Positions 11,701 to 23,229 of a stretch of 64,000 bases of DNA are shown piece after piece (the stretch's first letter is position 1; each line of letters starts with the position of its first letter). The position numbers and the translations under genes were made by a program. The notes under the pieces were generated by a model, which was not told where the DNA came from, searched no databases, and was given only the letters and a program-made list of their open reading frames with translations. Source of the DNA: Ophioderma brevispina (lineage: Eukaryota; Echinodermata; Ophiuroidea; Amphilepidida; Ophiodermatidae); contig JAMKCH010011834.1 of assembly GCA_023653785.1 (NCBI GenBank), positions 1 through 64,000 of the forward strand. The letters are read 5' to 3'.

Positions 11701-12018
11701 ACCGAGCCCCGCCCGCAGGGAACGAGCCCCGCCCGGGACGAGCCCCGCCGCAGGACGAGCCCGCCGAGGGACGAGCCCGCCCAGGGACCGAGCCCGCCGC
11801 AGGGACCGAGCCCCGCCGAAGGGAAAGAGCCCGCCGCATGGGTACTCGAGCCGCCGCAGGGACCGAGGCACCGCCGCAGGGAACGAGCCCCGCCGCAGGA
11901 CGAGCACCGCGCAGGGACCGAGCCCCCCGCAGGGACCGAGCCAACGCCGAATGGGACCGAGCCCGCCGCAGGACGAGACCCGCCGCAGGGACGAGCACCG
12001 CCGCAGCGGGCCGAGCCC
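8792..12018. repeat. GC-rich 19-bp minisatellite, ~3.2 kb
   Basis: The array has consensus unit GGGACCGAGCCCCGCCGCA (19 bp), roughly 170 units. Many carry single-base losses or gains, so spacing drifts between about 15 and 21 bp. Each unit has three CpG sites, in sharp contrast to the AT-rich surroundings. The unit starts GGGACC and includes CCCC, so short hairpins are possible. Because stops are absent from this composition, long frames of Arg, Pro, Gly and Ala run through it on both strands; they have no plausible protein meaning. The left edge, 8792-8806, carries 'cctcctcatttacc', the unit of the second satellite found at the right edge. Confidence 0.95.
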
Positions 12019-12282
12019 CTCCTCATTGACTATCCCCTCCTAATTACCTATCCCTCATCATTGACCTATCCACTCATTTAACCTTCCCCTCTAATTTACC
12101 TATCCCCTCCTAATTACTCAATCACATCACTACATTTACCTATCCCCTCCTCATTTACCTACCCCTTCCTCATTTACCTATCCCCTCATTTACCTATCCC
12201 CTCATTCATTTACCGCTCCCCTCCTATTCCTATCCCCTCCTCATTTACCTATCCCCTCCTCATGTACGTATCCCTCGTCGCG
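12013..12282. repeat. Pyrimidine-rich 18-19-bp minisatellite
   Basis: The unit is approximately CATTTACCTATCCCCTCCT, about 14 imperfect copies. It directly abuts the GC-rich array. A single similar unit sits at the opposite edge of that array, near 8792-8806. Confidence 0.9.
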
Positions 12283-12881
12283 CAGGATGTGGTTATATTT
12301 AATTGTGATAAAACCTGTTCTGAGTTGTGGCCAAGATGAAATGAAGGACTCTTATGTTATTCTAGCAGTAGAGGAAGGCCATTGTCAGGGGTGTAGAGAG
12401 TCTGCGTTTTTCTGCAAATTTACACATTTTTGTTTTTTTTGCGAAGGCGCTTCGGGCGGGCGGGAGTCGGGGGTAGAGTCTGGAATTTATCACTTGGTTT
12501 TGGGACAAGCACCAAAGGGTGAACGTGCGTCGGCCTGAGCCGCTTGGGAAGCCGTAATTGGGGTGGGTGCAAAGAAGGGGATAAGAACTCCCTCGCGCGG
12601 GGGCGGTTGCCGGGAGGTCTCGGCATAGGGGGGGGTTTGATGGTTGAAAGCAAACGTTGTCTATTTTTGCTTTTTTTTTGTTGACCAGCATTGCGTTTTT
12701 TGTTTGGATCCTAAATCTTAATTTGTGTTTTATTTATTAAAATGACTGGGAATGGAAACTATATGTTGAAAGGCAGTTTTTGGCAAACTTTTAATCCCAT
12801 GTATTTCCCATCACAAGGTAGTGAGAGCACTCTAATAAATGTTAATGTGTTTGTTTATGAACCATGCCTAAAGGTATGAGG
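12283..12881. other. Unclassified stretch
   Basis: A short GC-richer block lies at about 12440-12640. Overlapping open frames there on both strands show no recognisable protein. Nothing else was identified. Confidence 0.35.
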
Positions 12882-13239
12882 TTAAGGTGGAACGAGAGAT
12901 TCAAATAACAGGTGTCCTAAAAAATGTGAAAATTCTGATTTTGTCCTGATTAAAGCGTTCCATCCAAAAATATCCCCATCTCCAAGGGAATTTTTTGATT
13001 AATTGAGAAATGTTCTTGGTACAATAAATTGTGAATGAAATTTATAATTTAGTATAGGAGCAAATACAATGCAGCTTTGTTTATATTGAAATGATAAAGC
13101 AAATCCAAAATCACCTTTTTTTCTCTCTTTTAAGACATTTATGTAGCAAAATAAAGGTACGAAATCTATGTGTGTCTAATTATAGAAATACTATTTCTGA
13201 CACAAATTTGGGTGCCTCAATCTATCGTTGCACCTTTAC
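12882..13239 (+). mobile_element. MITE family A, copy 2
   Basis: It starts at a TTAA with a variant TIR (AAGGTGGAACGAGAGATT) and ends 'ctatcgttgcacctttac', so the right TTAA is mutated. The interior is homologous to 33284-33634. It is more diverged than the other copies. Confidence 0.8.
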
Positions 13240-14112
13240 TGTTTGCCATTGTTAGATCTCAGGAACATTGAAAGCATTTCAATCCAATACATCCCTCTCT
13301 TTCAAGAATGAAATAACTATGAAGTTAATGACCAAAGAAGAACGGTTTTTGGTGGCGACTGTACATTACCATATGATAGATATTTGGACAATTGAAACGC
13401 ACCAAAAATCATCAAAAAGAAGATAGAAGATTAGGTAGTCGAAGGCACGCGGGTTTTTTAGATGGGGAAGATCTAGCACATGTTTTGCAAGCAGAATTTC
13501 TAATCCTGTTTATTTGAAAGCATCTATGATAGCAATTGATGATTGTGAACTTGTGTTGATTACTATGGTGAGGTGCGGGTTTAAATCACTCACATTCTTT
13601 TTATTGATAGAAGATAAGCCTCTTAAGGGTATTATATAATATTGAATGGCTGTTGAGTTGATACAAGAATATTATTGCAAGAGCTCGACTCATACAATAT
13701 TTTTCTAGCGAGACTTCAAGATGTTCTTGCATCATAGGAAAAAAAGCCATTCAATATATTATTTAAATATCAGCTTCACCTAAAACCAAACCTTTGCGTT
13801 GACAGGTTGAGACCACGGCGAATTGATACATGTTTCAGTAATGGCTTCTCGCTAAAATGCCAGATTGCGATACAATCTCAAAAAAAAATGCTGTATTTGC
13901 ATCCGGGGACTTTGCCAAAATGTACCAATACAAAAGATGTTTTCACCACTCGGAAGCCTGATATAAATAATAATGTCTTTAATCTTATCTTCAGACAGGC
14001 AGCACCGAATGTGCCTGGCAATATAGATTTGATTTAACATATGAACGATGGGTACTGGCCTAACTAGCACTTATGGAAGTTACACCTGCCATTGAGGTAA
14101 AGCAATAGAAGG
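13240..14112. other. Unclassified AT-rich stretch
   Basis: An inverted-repeat pair, 'gaatggctgttgagt' type text near 13640 and 'aaaagccattcaatata' near 13742, suggests a small palindromic element at about 13615-13770. No coding gene was recognised. Confidence 0.35.
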
Positions 14113-14301
14113 CACTATGAGCTAGTAAAATCTCAATTCCCTTGGAACAGGTCAGTAGCTTTCATTCACCAATGTATTTGAATAAATACAACCCTGGTTT
14201 TGGGGGTATGATATAAGATACCCAGATCACACACAGTAAGTTCATGTCAAGTAGTTGTACAAGTACCAATCCTGGTAATGAGGCTTTTGTAACTCATAGT
14301 G
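14113..14301 (+). mobile_element. MITE family D, copy 2
   Basis: The ends are CACTATGAGCTA and AACTCATAGTG. It is about 189 bp and collinear with 1098-1294. Non-coding. Confidence 0.8.
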
Positions 14302-14607
14302 AATAGGCAAATATATTTAAGTAGTTCCTAAGAACAATTCTGATAATGAGGTCCATATTAGCTATTCATGAGATCAGAAGTTTAAGATTATTTTAGCAAC
14401 TTTGGGTCATTGCTCAAAAATATTTATGCTGAGTTTTCTACAGAAATCTCAGGGGTTTACCTAAATTTCAAAAGATTCTTAGGAATGAGTTACTTCGAGT
14501 GTTCAAGTGAAAGGTCAAAGGTTATCTAAAGAGTTAGTTGGTACCATTGTAAAAAACACAGAAATGCTTGTTCATAGAAATGGTGTGTTTATTGAACCAA
14601 TCCCATA

Positions 14608-14885
14608 ATGCATTGGCAAGGTGCCTATATTGACTGTACGAAACACGTCAGGACCCTTAGGGATAAAGTGGTCAAGGAGTTTAAGAACCACAGAGCATTT
14701 CATGATCATGATCAGATACATAAGTACTCATTCTTTTGTGGGCACTTGAGTGTAAAAGTCCAGATTTGGAATGGTTTAAAAGAATAGGATTTGATGTGGA
14801 TTCACATGACCTTATTGAGGTTGAAATTTCCGAAAACTGGTGCATGGTGGAATTGACTCAATACACTCTGTGGGTTCTAAGTTAA
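14608..14885 (+). pseudogene. Coding-like relic, two overlapping frames, function unknown
   Basis: A 59-codon frame starts with ATG at 14608 and stops at 14787. It contains 'KHVRTLRDKVVKEFKNHRAF' and 'DHDQIHKYSFFCGHL'. From 14748 the +2 frame is open to a TAA at 14883-14885, with 'ECKSPDLEWFKRIGFDVD' and 'DLIEVEISENWCMVEL'. Amino-acid use is protein-like, with acidic, basic and aromatic residues mixed. The two frames read as one protein broken by a frameshift near 14745. I do not recognise the family. It could be a transposon ORF or a host pseudogene; a sequencing indel could also explain the break. Confidence 0.4.
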
Positions 14886-14999
14886 GATTTAACAAAAATT
14901 AGTCAAAAGTAATTTGAAGGTATTTCAGACATTTTCGTAAGGTCATAAGTGCTGCCATATGGTACATCTGCGTTGATGCCGTATATTAGGATAACTTTT

Positions 15000-16020
15000 T
15001 GTCCCCGCCGAAGATGTCCCGCCGAAACGAATTGTCCCCGTCGGAACGTCGTTCGGAGGGGACTATAAATGGGCTCCGTTCGTATGTCAGTCAGTCCGTA
15101 TGTCGGTCCGTATGGTCCGTGATGATTAAAAATGTTAACCCTGGAACATTAAAACTAATGCCTTCTTTCGGATGAGCAGCTAGAGTAGCCAAACGCCGAC
15201 TGGGGTTTTTTTTTAATTTGTAGGAGTGGAAATACCCTACTAAAGCAGGCAATTCATTCCCCCACATGGTCCTTCCTGGGTCTGCAGGGGTAGGGGAACA
15301 CACACGTCAATTGAAAAAGGTCAATATGGGCACAGAATATGTAAAAATTTGGCATATGTGACGATTATTGAGTTCCGTAAGGGCTACGATGATGTTGTAA
15401 TGTGTTGTAACTTAGTGGAACGAAGCGGGTTGATGAGTCTCGTCTGATTTAGATTTTGGGTGTAAAATATAGGCTAATAAGTATCTAATTTGCATAATTT
15501 ATGAAAATTTTCCGCAAGGCTTGTATACACGTTTCTGTCCCCCCCCGTTCCGTAAGGCGTCACGCCAATGATGTAACTTTGTGCCCCCCCTGGAACCGGA
15601 AGTGGGTGATTGAGTCTCAACCTGAATAGATTGGGCGGATTCTGGCAAATTAAATATGCAAATGAGCTAATTCATATGAAAAAATGTCAACATTTGGCCA
15701 TTATGGGTACCTTTTCGAGCTTCAGTACGGCCTACGTGTGATGTAAATTGGGGAAAGAAGCGGGATGATGAGATCTCGGATACCTGATTAGATTTTGGGG
15801 TTAAAAATATGCCTAATTAGGATCTGAATTTACTTAATTTATGAAACTTTGCCCACAAGGTTTGTTGTACAGTTTTTGGAGTTCCATAAGGCATCAGATA
15901 ATGATGGAACTTTGGGAAGAAAGAGGTTGATGAGTTCTCGACACGATTAGATTTGGCGTATGTAAGCAAATTAAAATGCAAATGACGCTTAATTAATATC
16001 AAAAATTGGCGTTCATGCTA
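15000..16020 (+). mobile_element. Helitron-like non-autonomous element: leader plus ~165-bp tandem repeats
   Basis: A GC-richer leader at 15001-15125 contains repeated 'gtcagtcagtccgtatgtc' text. It is followed by about four diverged monomers starting near 15369, 15545, 15716 and 15878. Each has 'gttccgtaagg'-like text, 'gatgatg', 'ttgatgagt', 'agatttgg' and a 'taatttgcataa'-like end. Unique leader plus tandem core is the layout of pearl/DINE-type Helitron derivatives in invertebrates. A possible CTAG end lies at 16017-16020, but no strong terminal hairpin was seen, so the class is inferred. Confidence 0.55.
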
Positions 16021-16358
16021 GTTGGGGGGGGGGGCAAAGATGTAGTACCCATGTTTTCATTGAAAGGTTTTTAGTTCTGGTTGTGCATATGGGGTCAGTC
16101 TTTTGGGTTACCAGCCTGTTTTAATTTTCTGGGAAAATGTGAAAATACGTAAAAAATCAGTGTTTCAACCTGTCAGACCTCGAATGGGTCCAATTTAAAA
16201 TGTGGTCACTTGATTTTCAAAAAAATAGTGTGCCAAATTGGATAGAAATCATCATCTTCTTACTAAATTTAGTGATTTTTAAGGGATTGACCTCGTATGG
16301 ATCCCAAATTTAAAAATTTGGTTCACATGATTTTTTTCAAGAAATAGAGTGTTGCCAA

Positions 16359-18200
16359 ATGAATAATCATATTAATAAAGTGTTAGATACAAAAACCATT
16401 ACAAAAGTCCTTGAAAACCGAATGAAAAACACTCTCAGAAAATTTAAGTCATGTGATAGTGATCAAACAGGGTTTCTTAAAGGCAGATATATGTGTGAAA
16501 ATGGGGTGGCTTCTTCTGGACATCCATTGAATATACAGATAAAAAAAATATTCCTGGGCACGCTTTCATGATTGATTTTGAAAAGGCCTGTGTAAAATAG
16601 AACACACCTGTATAGATAAAGCTCTGAGTGCATTTTGGTTTTGGTGTGATTTTCGGAAAAAATGGGTCAAAGGATTTATAATGGGGCTCAAAGTTGTGTT
16701 ACAAATAATGTTATGCAGTCAAGTTTTTTGAAATTTAAAGTGGAGTTCGTCAAGGATGTTGTTATTCACCTTATAATTTTTATTATGTGCGGAATTACTA
16801 ATCATGCCTTACGGTCTTCCGAGAATATAAAAGGCATTGATGTAGTTTGTAACAACCTATACAGATGACGTAAAGGTCATTAGTATGCAGAGGATCTATA
16901 ATATATACAGATGTATACAGGAGACAACTCTTATGAGGTATTGAAATGTTAGCTAACTATTCAACAGTTTTGGTTTGAAAGTAAATTATGAAAAAGTAGG
17001 TTGTAGACGGGGTAGTCTTTGAAAATATCAAATTTAATTTCTTTTCCAGGACAAAAATCTAAAATGATCAATGACAAGCATAATGTATCTTGCGAATTAT
17101 GTGCTAGTGAGTAAAGAAACATGCTGATTGTAAAATTTTAGGAATAAAACTAATAGATATCCAATCCAATTTGCAAAGATTAGAAAGGTAAAATCTAACA
17201 TATTGGTAAGATAACTCTATAAAAAACTTGGCGCTTTCAAAACTTGTATATCCTTTTCAGTTTTCTCCCAAACCCTCATGAAACCTTCTTCAAAAAGCTT
17301 GACAACCTATTTATAATTTTGTTTGGAATGGGGCCCCCGGACAAAATAAAAAGGAAAACGATGATTCTTCGACATCCCAGATGGCGGTCTGACAGCCCAG
17401 AGTGCAGAAATTTTTGTAACCTTTTGAAATTGCATGGGTCAAGAGGTTAAGCGGTTATTGTGATAAGCTTATGAGTCCGAGCTGGAAAGTCCTTTTAACG
17501 AATTCTATGGAACCCTATGGTGGAGAGCTGCTTTTAAATGTAACTTCACTGTAATGAACTTTTTATACAAAAACGACATAATGTTTTTGTTAGAGGATTG
17601 TAGTTAAAAATGGGCTTGTTACACCTTAAAGATGTAGAAAAAAAGTGAAGATGTATTTTTCAAGTTTCTATGGTCAAACTGCGCTATCAAAGTGGGAAAT
17701 AAACCGATTTTGGATTGGAAAGGAGTGGTCTAACCATGGTATTATTTACGCAAAAGATTTGTATTATACCAGATTTGTTGAAATTATTGATTAAGGGAGA
17801 TAACTTAATTATGGCATCAGTGTAAAATGGTTTCATATAATCATTGATTTGGATTGTATGCGTTGGAGAAATGCCGATTAGATTAGGTGCACATCACATT
17901 ACAAAATGAACAGAAATCAGACCCTTCAATCTGGAAAAGGAAAAAATTAGAAATAAAACTTGTCCGTACAATGTTTAATGAAAAAATAAGTATCCCCAAA
18001 ACGGGATTATCCAAAAAATGGAAGATCATCAAAATCCCGAGCATGAATATGATGGAAAAAAATCTTTTTGTTGGCTATAACTGTGCCATTGATTTAAAAA
18101 ACCAGAAACTTTCATTTTCAGATTTTGCCACAGAATATCCCAACAATGACTCCTCTAATAAGATGGCGTTACGTAGTCAGATGGTCCTTTCGTAAAATGA
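16359..18200 (+). pseudogene. Degenerate Tx1/L1-like LINE reverse transcriptase
   Basis: Translation in several frames gives 'TKVLENRMKNTLRKF' and 'DQTGFLKGRY' at about 16390-16490, the RT segment that precedes the palm. 'MIDFEKAC' follows at about 16568-16592 (palm motif A, normally FDKAFD-like) and 'YTDDVKVI' near 16858-16882 (the YxDD catalytic box). At about 17264-17400, 'LPNPHETFFKKLDNLF' and 'GPPDKIKRKTM' match the post-RT part of L1/Tx1 ORF2. A weak coding-like stretch at 17887-18195 is collinear and may be its C-terminal end. It has many stops and is inactive. Confidence 0.7.
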
Positions 18201-20521
18201 AAAGGGAAACGGTGAGTTTTATAGTTTAGAATTTAGTTTAGAACATCTTTTCGTAATGTGAAGTTATGAAAATTGGATTTAACTGGGATTATACAACGTA
18301 ACAAACGTAAGATATTTACCATGTAATATGAAGAATATATTGCTTGGACAATGTAAATAATCCCCCATTGGCTACAAACTATATAATACTATTGGCTAAA
18401 GCAATTTGGGTTCAAATGCAAATACTAAAATGTGTTCCCATGCTATCAGTTTTTCAAAAAAACTGTTGATATGTTTTATCAAAATTGAAGAAGGATAGCC
18501 ACCGAAAAAAAAACAAACTTCCAAACCCACTTTTAAAAAGGGGATAGGTGTGTTAGTTTTATCTACAATATGCTCGACCTGCTTTGGTATTGGTAGTTTT
18601 TTTTGAAAAAATATTGTGAATGTGTCTGGAGTAAGGGGCCGAGCAAATTGCTTTTCAGTGGTTGATTGCTGTATTTAAATATCCCCACCGGTATCCACAG
18701 TTCACTTTATAATAGCATGATGTTGATCAAATATTGTATTTATGTATGAGTCTGCCTGTGCACGTGTAGGTCTGTATTGTCAAAATCCCAGTATGGCTAA
18801 CAACTCCCTCGCAAGTCTGGTGGCTGAGGGTACTTCTTGGTCCACTGTCGCGGGTTGGTGCCTCTCACTATCATGACGATGCTTGGTTCTGAGTGGGTCT
18901 GGTTAGAGTGAGATAGACGCTGTGGTGTAACTCCACAAGTTGCAAGTTAACTGCTGAAAAGAAATATCGTGACTCGGGGACCACTGGCAAGGGTTTACTC
19001 GAGTATTTGACCTGAGTGGGGTTTTTTTTGGAATTTTTTATAATATGATTATAAACAATTGTAATGCATTATGCCATTTCGCGCTCTGTATATGGTAAGT
19101 ATTTAATGTTAAGTATTTAATCATCATTTATGGATTTTTGGTTTTTAATTTTATATGTCTCTAAATGTAAATTTTTTTAATAAAAAAAACTTTTTAATAA
19201 TTAGTGACTTTTAAAGGGAGTTTTGCCTGATTGATTTAAGATTTTTCTTGAGTAATTTTACCATGCAAACCACTAAAGTTGCCACATGTTTCTATGGCAA
19301 AACCTTTACTTTTTAGACTCAATGATACGTGTTCTGCTTCTTGAATATCTACGCTCTTTATCGCGCATCATCAGCTACTCAACACTCGGACTTCCACAGC
19401 ACCCAATTTAGACATTGAATGGTTTAAGGAGGGTGGGTCTAGTAGGTCCCAAGTTCAATGGAGGTTGGACAGATTTAAGGGGGTGGTCGTTCTGATATAG
19501 TTCAAGTTGTCACTTCTAGTGATCGCAACAGTCGGAGGGGGACCATATTTACGCAGCGCAATAATAGAGTTCGCCTGGTTTTAATTGTTTTCTTGATACG
19601 GTGAAATGGTTCTTCAGGCGACTCTGAACCATTTCAAGGGCACTGGACCAAAGACTTGGCATAAGAGTATGTTGCTGGTAATTGGGAACAAATGGCAGCT
19701 AGGCACGACTTGTTGCACTCCACACAGTGATAGACTCTGCTTTCAGTGCATCTGTGCACCATTAGTTCTGTATTTAAGAAAGAAAAAAAGAAGTAAAGAT
19801 GTCATGTTTTATCCGCAAGGAATAATGTGACGAGCAAGTAAAAACATGCATAATGGGCACAAGGCTAGCCACAAAAGACCTATTATTCAAAGGTTTTTCA
19901 TGCGAGGGAACACATATTCGGCATAAAAAACATGGACATCACACCCTTTATTCTATTCTATTACCAAATGAAATCAAATCTGACGAAAACTGGCAAATTC
20001 TTACTAAAATGCATCAGCTGTTTAAGTCTTTACAGCGTTGCGTTGTGTCTTGTCAATGTAAACTGTTAGCGTTTGCACATATATTGGTGGTGGCCCGCGT
20101 TGTGAAAAGAATGTGCGCGCTTGTAGGACGCACTAGTGTGTAATCGCGACCCTTATTGCGAAGGGGCAGTAACTAACCAATCAAAGAGCAAGCTTTTGAA
20201 TGTGCAGTAGAGGTAATAGAATTTTATCTAGAAATTAATTTTTTGACAAGATAATAATTAAAACTTCTTGTGTGTGTAGTTATTGGTTATTACTTGATAA
20301 TATTGTGCACTCCCTCCTAATAACTTTTTGTTGGTAATACAGAGATGGCTATGTAACCAATAACCAAAGTATATTTTATGTCATCTCTTTCCCTAGATGG
20401 TCAAATTACAAGAAGTCTTTAAGACATTCTATTTAGGCAAGCACAGCGGAAGAAAGCTACAATGGCAACCCAACTTAGGACATTGTGTTGTCAAAGCACA
20501 ATTCAAAGGGGTGAGTACTAG
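18201..20521. other. LINE 3' flank and unclassified sequence
   Basis: The A-rich tract near 19170-19200 could mark the 3' end of the preceding LINE. No conserved protein was recognised in the short open frames at 19606-19830 and 19853-20143. Confidence 0.35.
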
Positions 20522-20898
20522 TACCGTACTGACCCGAGTATAGTCCAATGCTCGGTTATAATCCCACCCTCAGTTTTGAAAGAATCTGAAAATAGTAGAA
20601 GATCCTATTATAATCACATCATAAGTTTTTTGGGTTAGATTACATGCAATTTTGGTTATAGTCATTACTTTTTTGGAAGTATTTCCTTGTGATTTTCTTT
20701 ACCAGACAGGTCTTTTGTTGATCACACACCTCATTTGACACTTGAAGATATCTGGAATAAGTTTAGCTCTGAAGGGCTGAAATGTTGATGCTCGTGTGTT
20801 TCATGTTAGGGTGGAGATCCCATTATAATCCCACCCCCTAAATTCAAGCTAATTTCAGGTTAAAAACAGGTGGGACTATACTAGGGTTAGTACAGTTA
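20522..20898. mobile_element. TA-flanked MITE (mariner-like)
   Basis: The left end CCGTACTGACCCGAGTATAG and the right end CTATACTAGGGTTAGTACAG are inverted repeats of about 22 bp, with TA on both sides. Both subterminal regions carry 'tataatcccaccc'. There is no transposase frame. TA duplication suggests Tc1/mariner mobilisation; this is inferred. Confidence 0.75.
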
Positions 20899-22450
20899 TA
20901 TGGTCACAGTAGGAAGAGAAGCTTATTAACAGATGCCAACTTTGAGAACAAAGGGCTTCGATCAGTGATTGATGAGATATTAGTTTTAATATTTGTACAA
21001 GTATACTATATCTGGTATGACGTATGAAGTTACGATTGCACGTGTACCTATTAGGCGATTAAAAAAAATACCGTGTTTATAGGGGCCGACCGACCCAGAT
21101 TTTGCGTTTTGGAAGGGTTTTTTTTTTGTGCCAAAATTGTGTAAAATCAGCCGTTTTGGGGCGAAAATGTATAAATTTGGCTATTTTTTTAAAAATATGT
21201 TTGTAAAAATTGTTCACTTTTTCTTAAAATTCTTTTCAAAATGTTGGGGCTATTTTAGACCCATTTTTAACCTCCAGAGGGGAAAAAAGGGGGAAAATCG
21301 AACGACCCAACTTGAAAGCTCCGCCCGCCTGTAAAACGTTTTTTTTTTCATCGCCTTGCCACCTTTCAGTTATGGTGTGCTTGCACTTGCACTATTTGTG
21401 TGCTGAAAGTCAGTATAATATATAAGCCCACATTGTTACTTTATACTTCAGACAAGACGGAGTACAGGTATAATTGAAAACCTGTAAATAGTTTTTTTCT
21501 CCCCCAAGACCTGTAAGGACTTCTGTTACGACTTTTGTATTAATTTGATCTTGCAAACATAATGCGAAGCGACTGGCTGGTGTTTGGGAGGTTCACCGCG
21601 AAAAACTTTCCCATATCGCCTATTATGATGACAAATATCTTGCAGTTGTCGCGGTCAGGAGATAATTGATTAGCAGGGTCACATGTACCACAGTATGAGA
21701 ATTATGAACTGTGTTAACTGGCAAAATACATTAAAACAAATGTTAATGTTTGGGCTATTATTTTCAGATTGTGAAAGATTCAGGTGTCCTGTTTGCAATG
21801 TGTCTGTTATATTTAATGACAGGATGACGGGACATATGAAGAAATGTACGGCTACTGGCATATGTAAAAGGTCTAAAAGGGCCATTAATATTATAGGCGG
21901 GGACCAGAATAAGGCGACCCTATTGCGCATCTGACGTAAGTTGATGGTGTGAGAAACAAATGTCAGGTGAAGAAATAATCTGTGAACAGTTAAAGCTTAT
22001 TAAACCAGAAAGTTTACTACTGAATGATTTTGTTTTCATTAGTCAAAAACCCGACTCAAGTGGGGCATTTTTTGACATTTTAAATCATATTTGTTCAAAC
22101 ATTGCCCAGCCCGTACTACACATTCAAACCAATAACCGTCCCGCACCTCACTGATTGACAAACCTTGACGTACGTGCAATTGGTTGCCCTATTCTGTCCC
22201 GACTATAGTTATGGTTAAGGCAGCGATATGGAACAGGAATTAACCCTGTGAAGTTAATTTGAGATATGCACATATTCGTAAGCTTTTTTGTTTTTGATTG
22301 CTACAAATTGCTTAAAGAGTAAAATCTGAAAGGTATTTATTTGATTTTTATTACTCTTGTATTAGAGGATAATGAACTAAGGAGAACATACAGCCATTAG
22401 CATGTGGTAATAACCAAGTGTGGTTCAGAAGATTCCAAAGGTAGTGGTTG
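20899..22450. other. Unclassified stretch
   Basis: A low-complexity block at 21070-21340, with 'gggccgaccgaccc', 'ttttggggc' and 'aaaaat' words, is reminiscent of 46845-47030 and 60800-61080. No recognised gene. Two frames at 21679-21934 overlap on opposite strands and show no known motif. Confidence 0.35.
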
Positions 22451-22654
22451 CCTCATTTCATAGTTAACATTTTAGGCTTGTTACAGAAATGTTTTTTTGT
22501 CACCTGCAAGGATTTGTAGTCTGGGGTGCAAAACACCATGTTTTTACCTGGAACCAAAAGTAGCGTCCGCACAATTTTTTTGGTGTTTCTGCATCCTGAA
22601 GTCCTACTGATTGAGAAACTGTGCGGGGTGCCAAAATGCACCCTGAGGCATTTT

Positions 22655-23225
22655 GAATATCAAAGATGGCCGCGAGGAGGATAAGTGGGGTACTCCGTCC
22701 TCAATTCTGTCTGACCGTCTGTCTGCCTGTGTGGCCATGTTTTTAAAGGTTAAAGTTTGGAGGAAAGAAAATTTCTCATTCAGAAAAGAAGTAATTAAAA
22801 GTCCAGTTGCTACAGAATTGGGTCATAGATGCCACATTTGGAACTTTCATATGGTAATGAGGTACAAGGTCATTGTACCAAGGTAACAGGTCAAGTTATG
22901 ACAAAGGGCTGAAACTGTAAAATATCAAATTGGCCTCATTTGAGAAAGTGAGTGCAATTGCTAAGAAACTTGGGTCATAGATGCCCTTGGGAACATTCAT
23001 GTGGATGAGGTCAAGGTTCACATACCAAGGTCAAATGCTTGTATGAAGTCAAGGGTTTGTGTGTTGTAAATAGGCTGGAAAAACATCAAATGGCCAAAAT
23101 GTGAAAAGTTGAAGTCGAGTTGCAATCAAACTTGCCATACTTGCCAAAAATGGGAACCTTCATATGATAACTAATTCAAGATCACTTGCACAGGTCAAAG
23201 TTCATCTTTAAGGTCAAGTTATAAA
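22655..23225 (+). repeat. Leader plus ~140-bp tandem repeats
   Basis: A leader 'caaagatggccgcgagg' at 22662 and a 'gaccgtctgtctgcctg' tract precede three diverged monomers at about 22800-22925, 22945-23095 and 23105-23225. Each contains 'cttgggtcatagatgcc'-like, 'catatggtaatgagg'-like and 'aaggtcaagtta'-like text. A single reversed monomer occurs at 39625-39790. Confidence 0.75.
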
Positions 23226-23229
23226 ATAA

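Noticed and set aside
8692..12081. Open frames of up to 741 codons on both strands
   Set aside because: They follow the 19-bp repeat in every frame, consist almost only of Arg, Pro, Gly, Ala and Ser, and overlap each other on both strands; composition explains them.
8792..12282. CRISPR-like array
   Set aside because: The repeats are contiguous, with no unique spacers, and the context is eukaryotic.
19853..20143. 96-codon forward frame
   Set aside because: No recognised domain, no splice context and no homologous copy in the window.
21679..21934. 83-codon frames on both strands
   Set aside because: They overlap almost exactly on opposite strands. A few Cys/His residues on the plus strand ('CPVCNVS...H') hint at a zinc finger, but flanking support is lacking.
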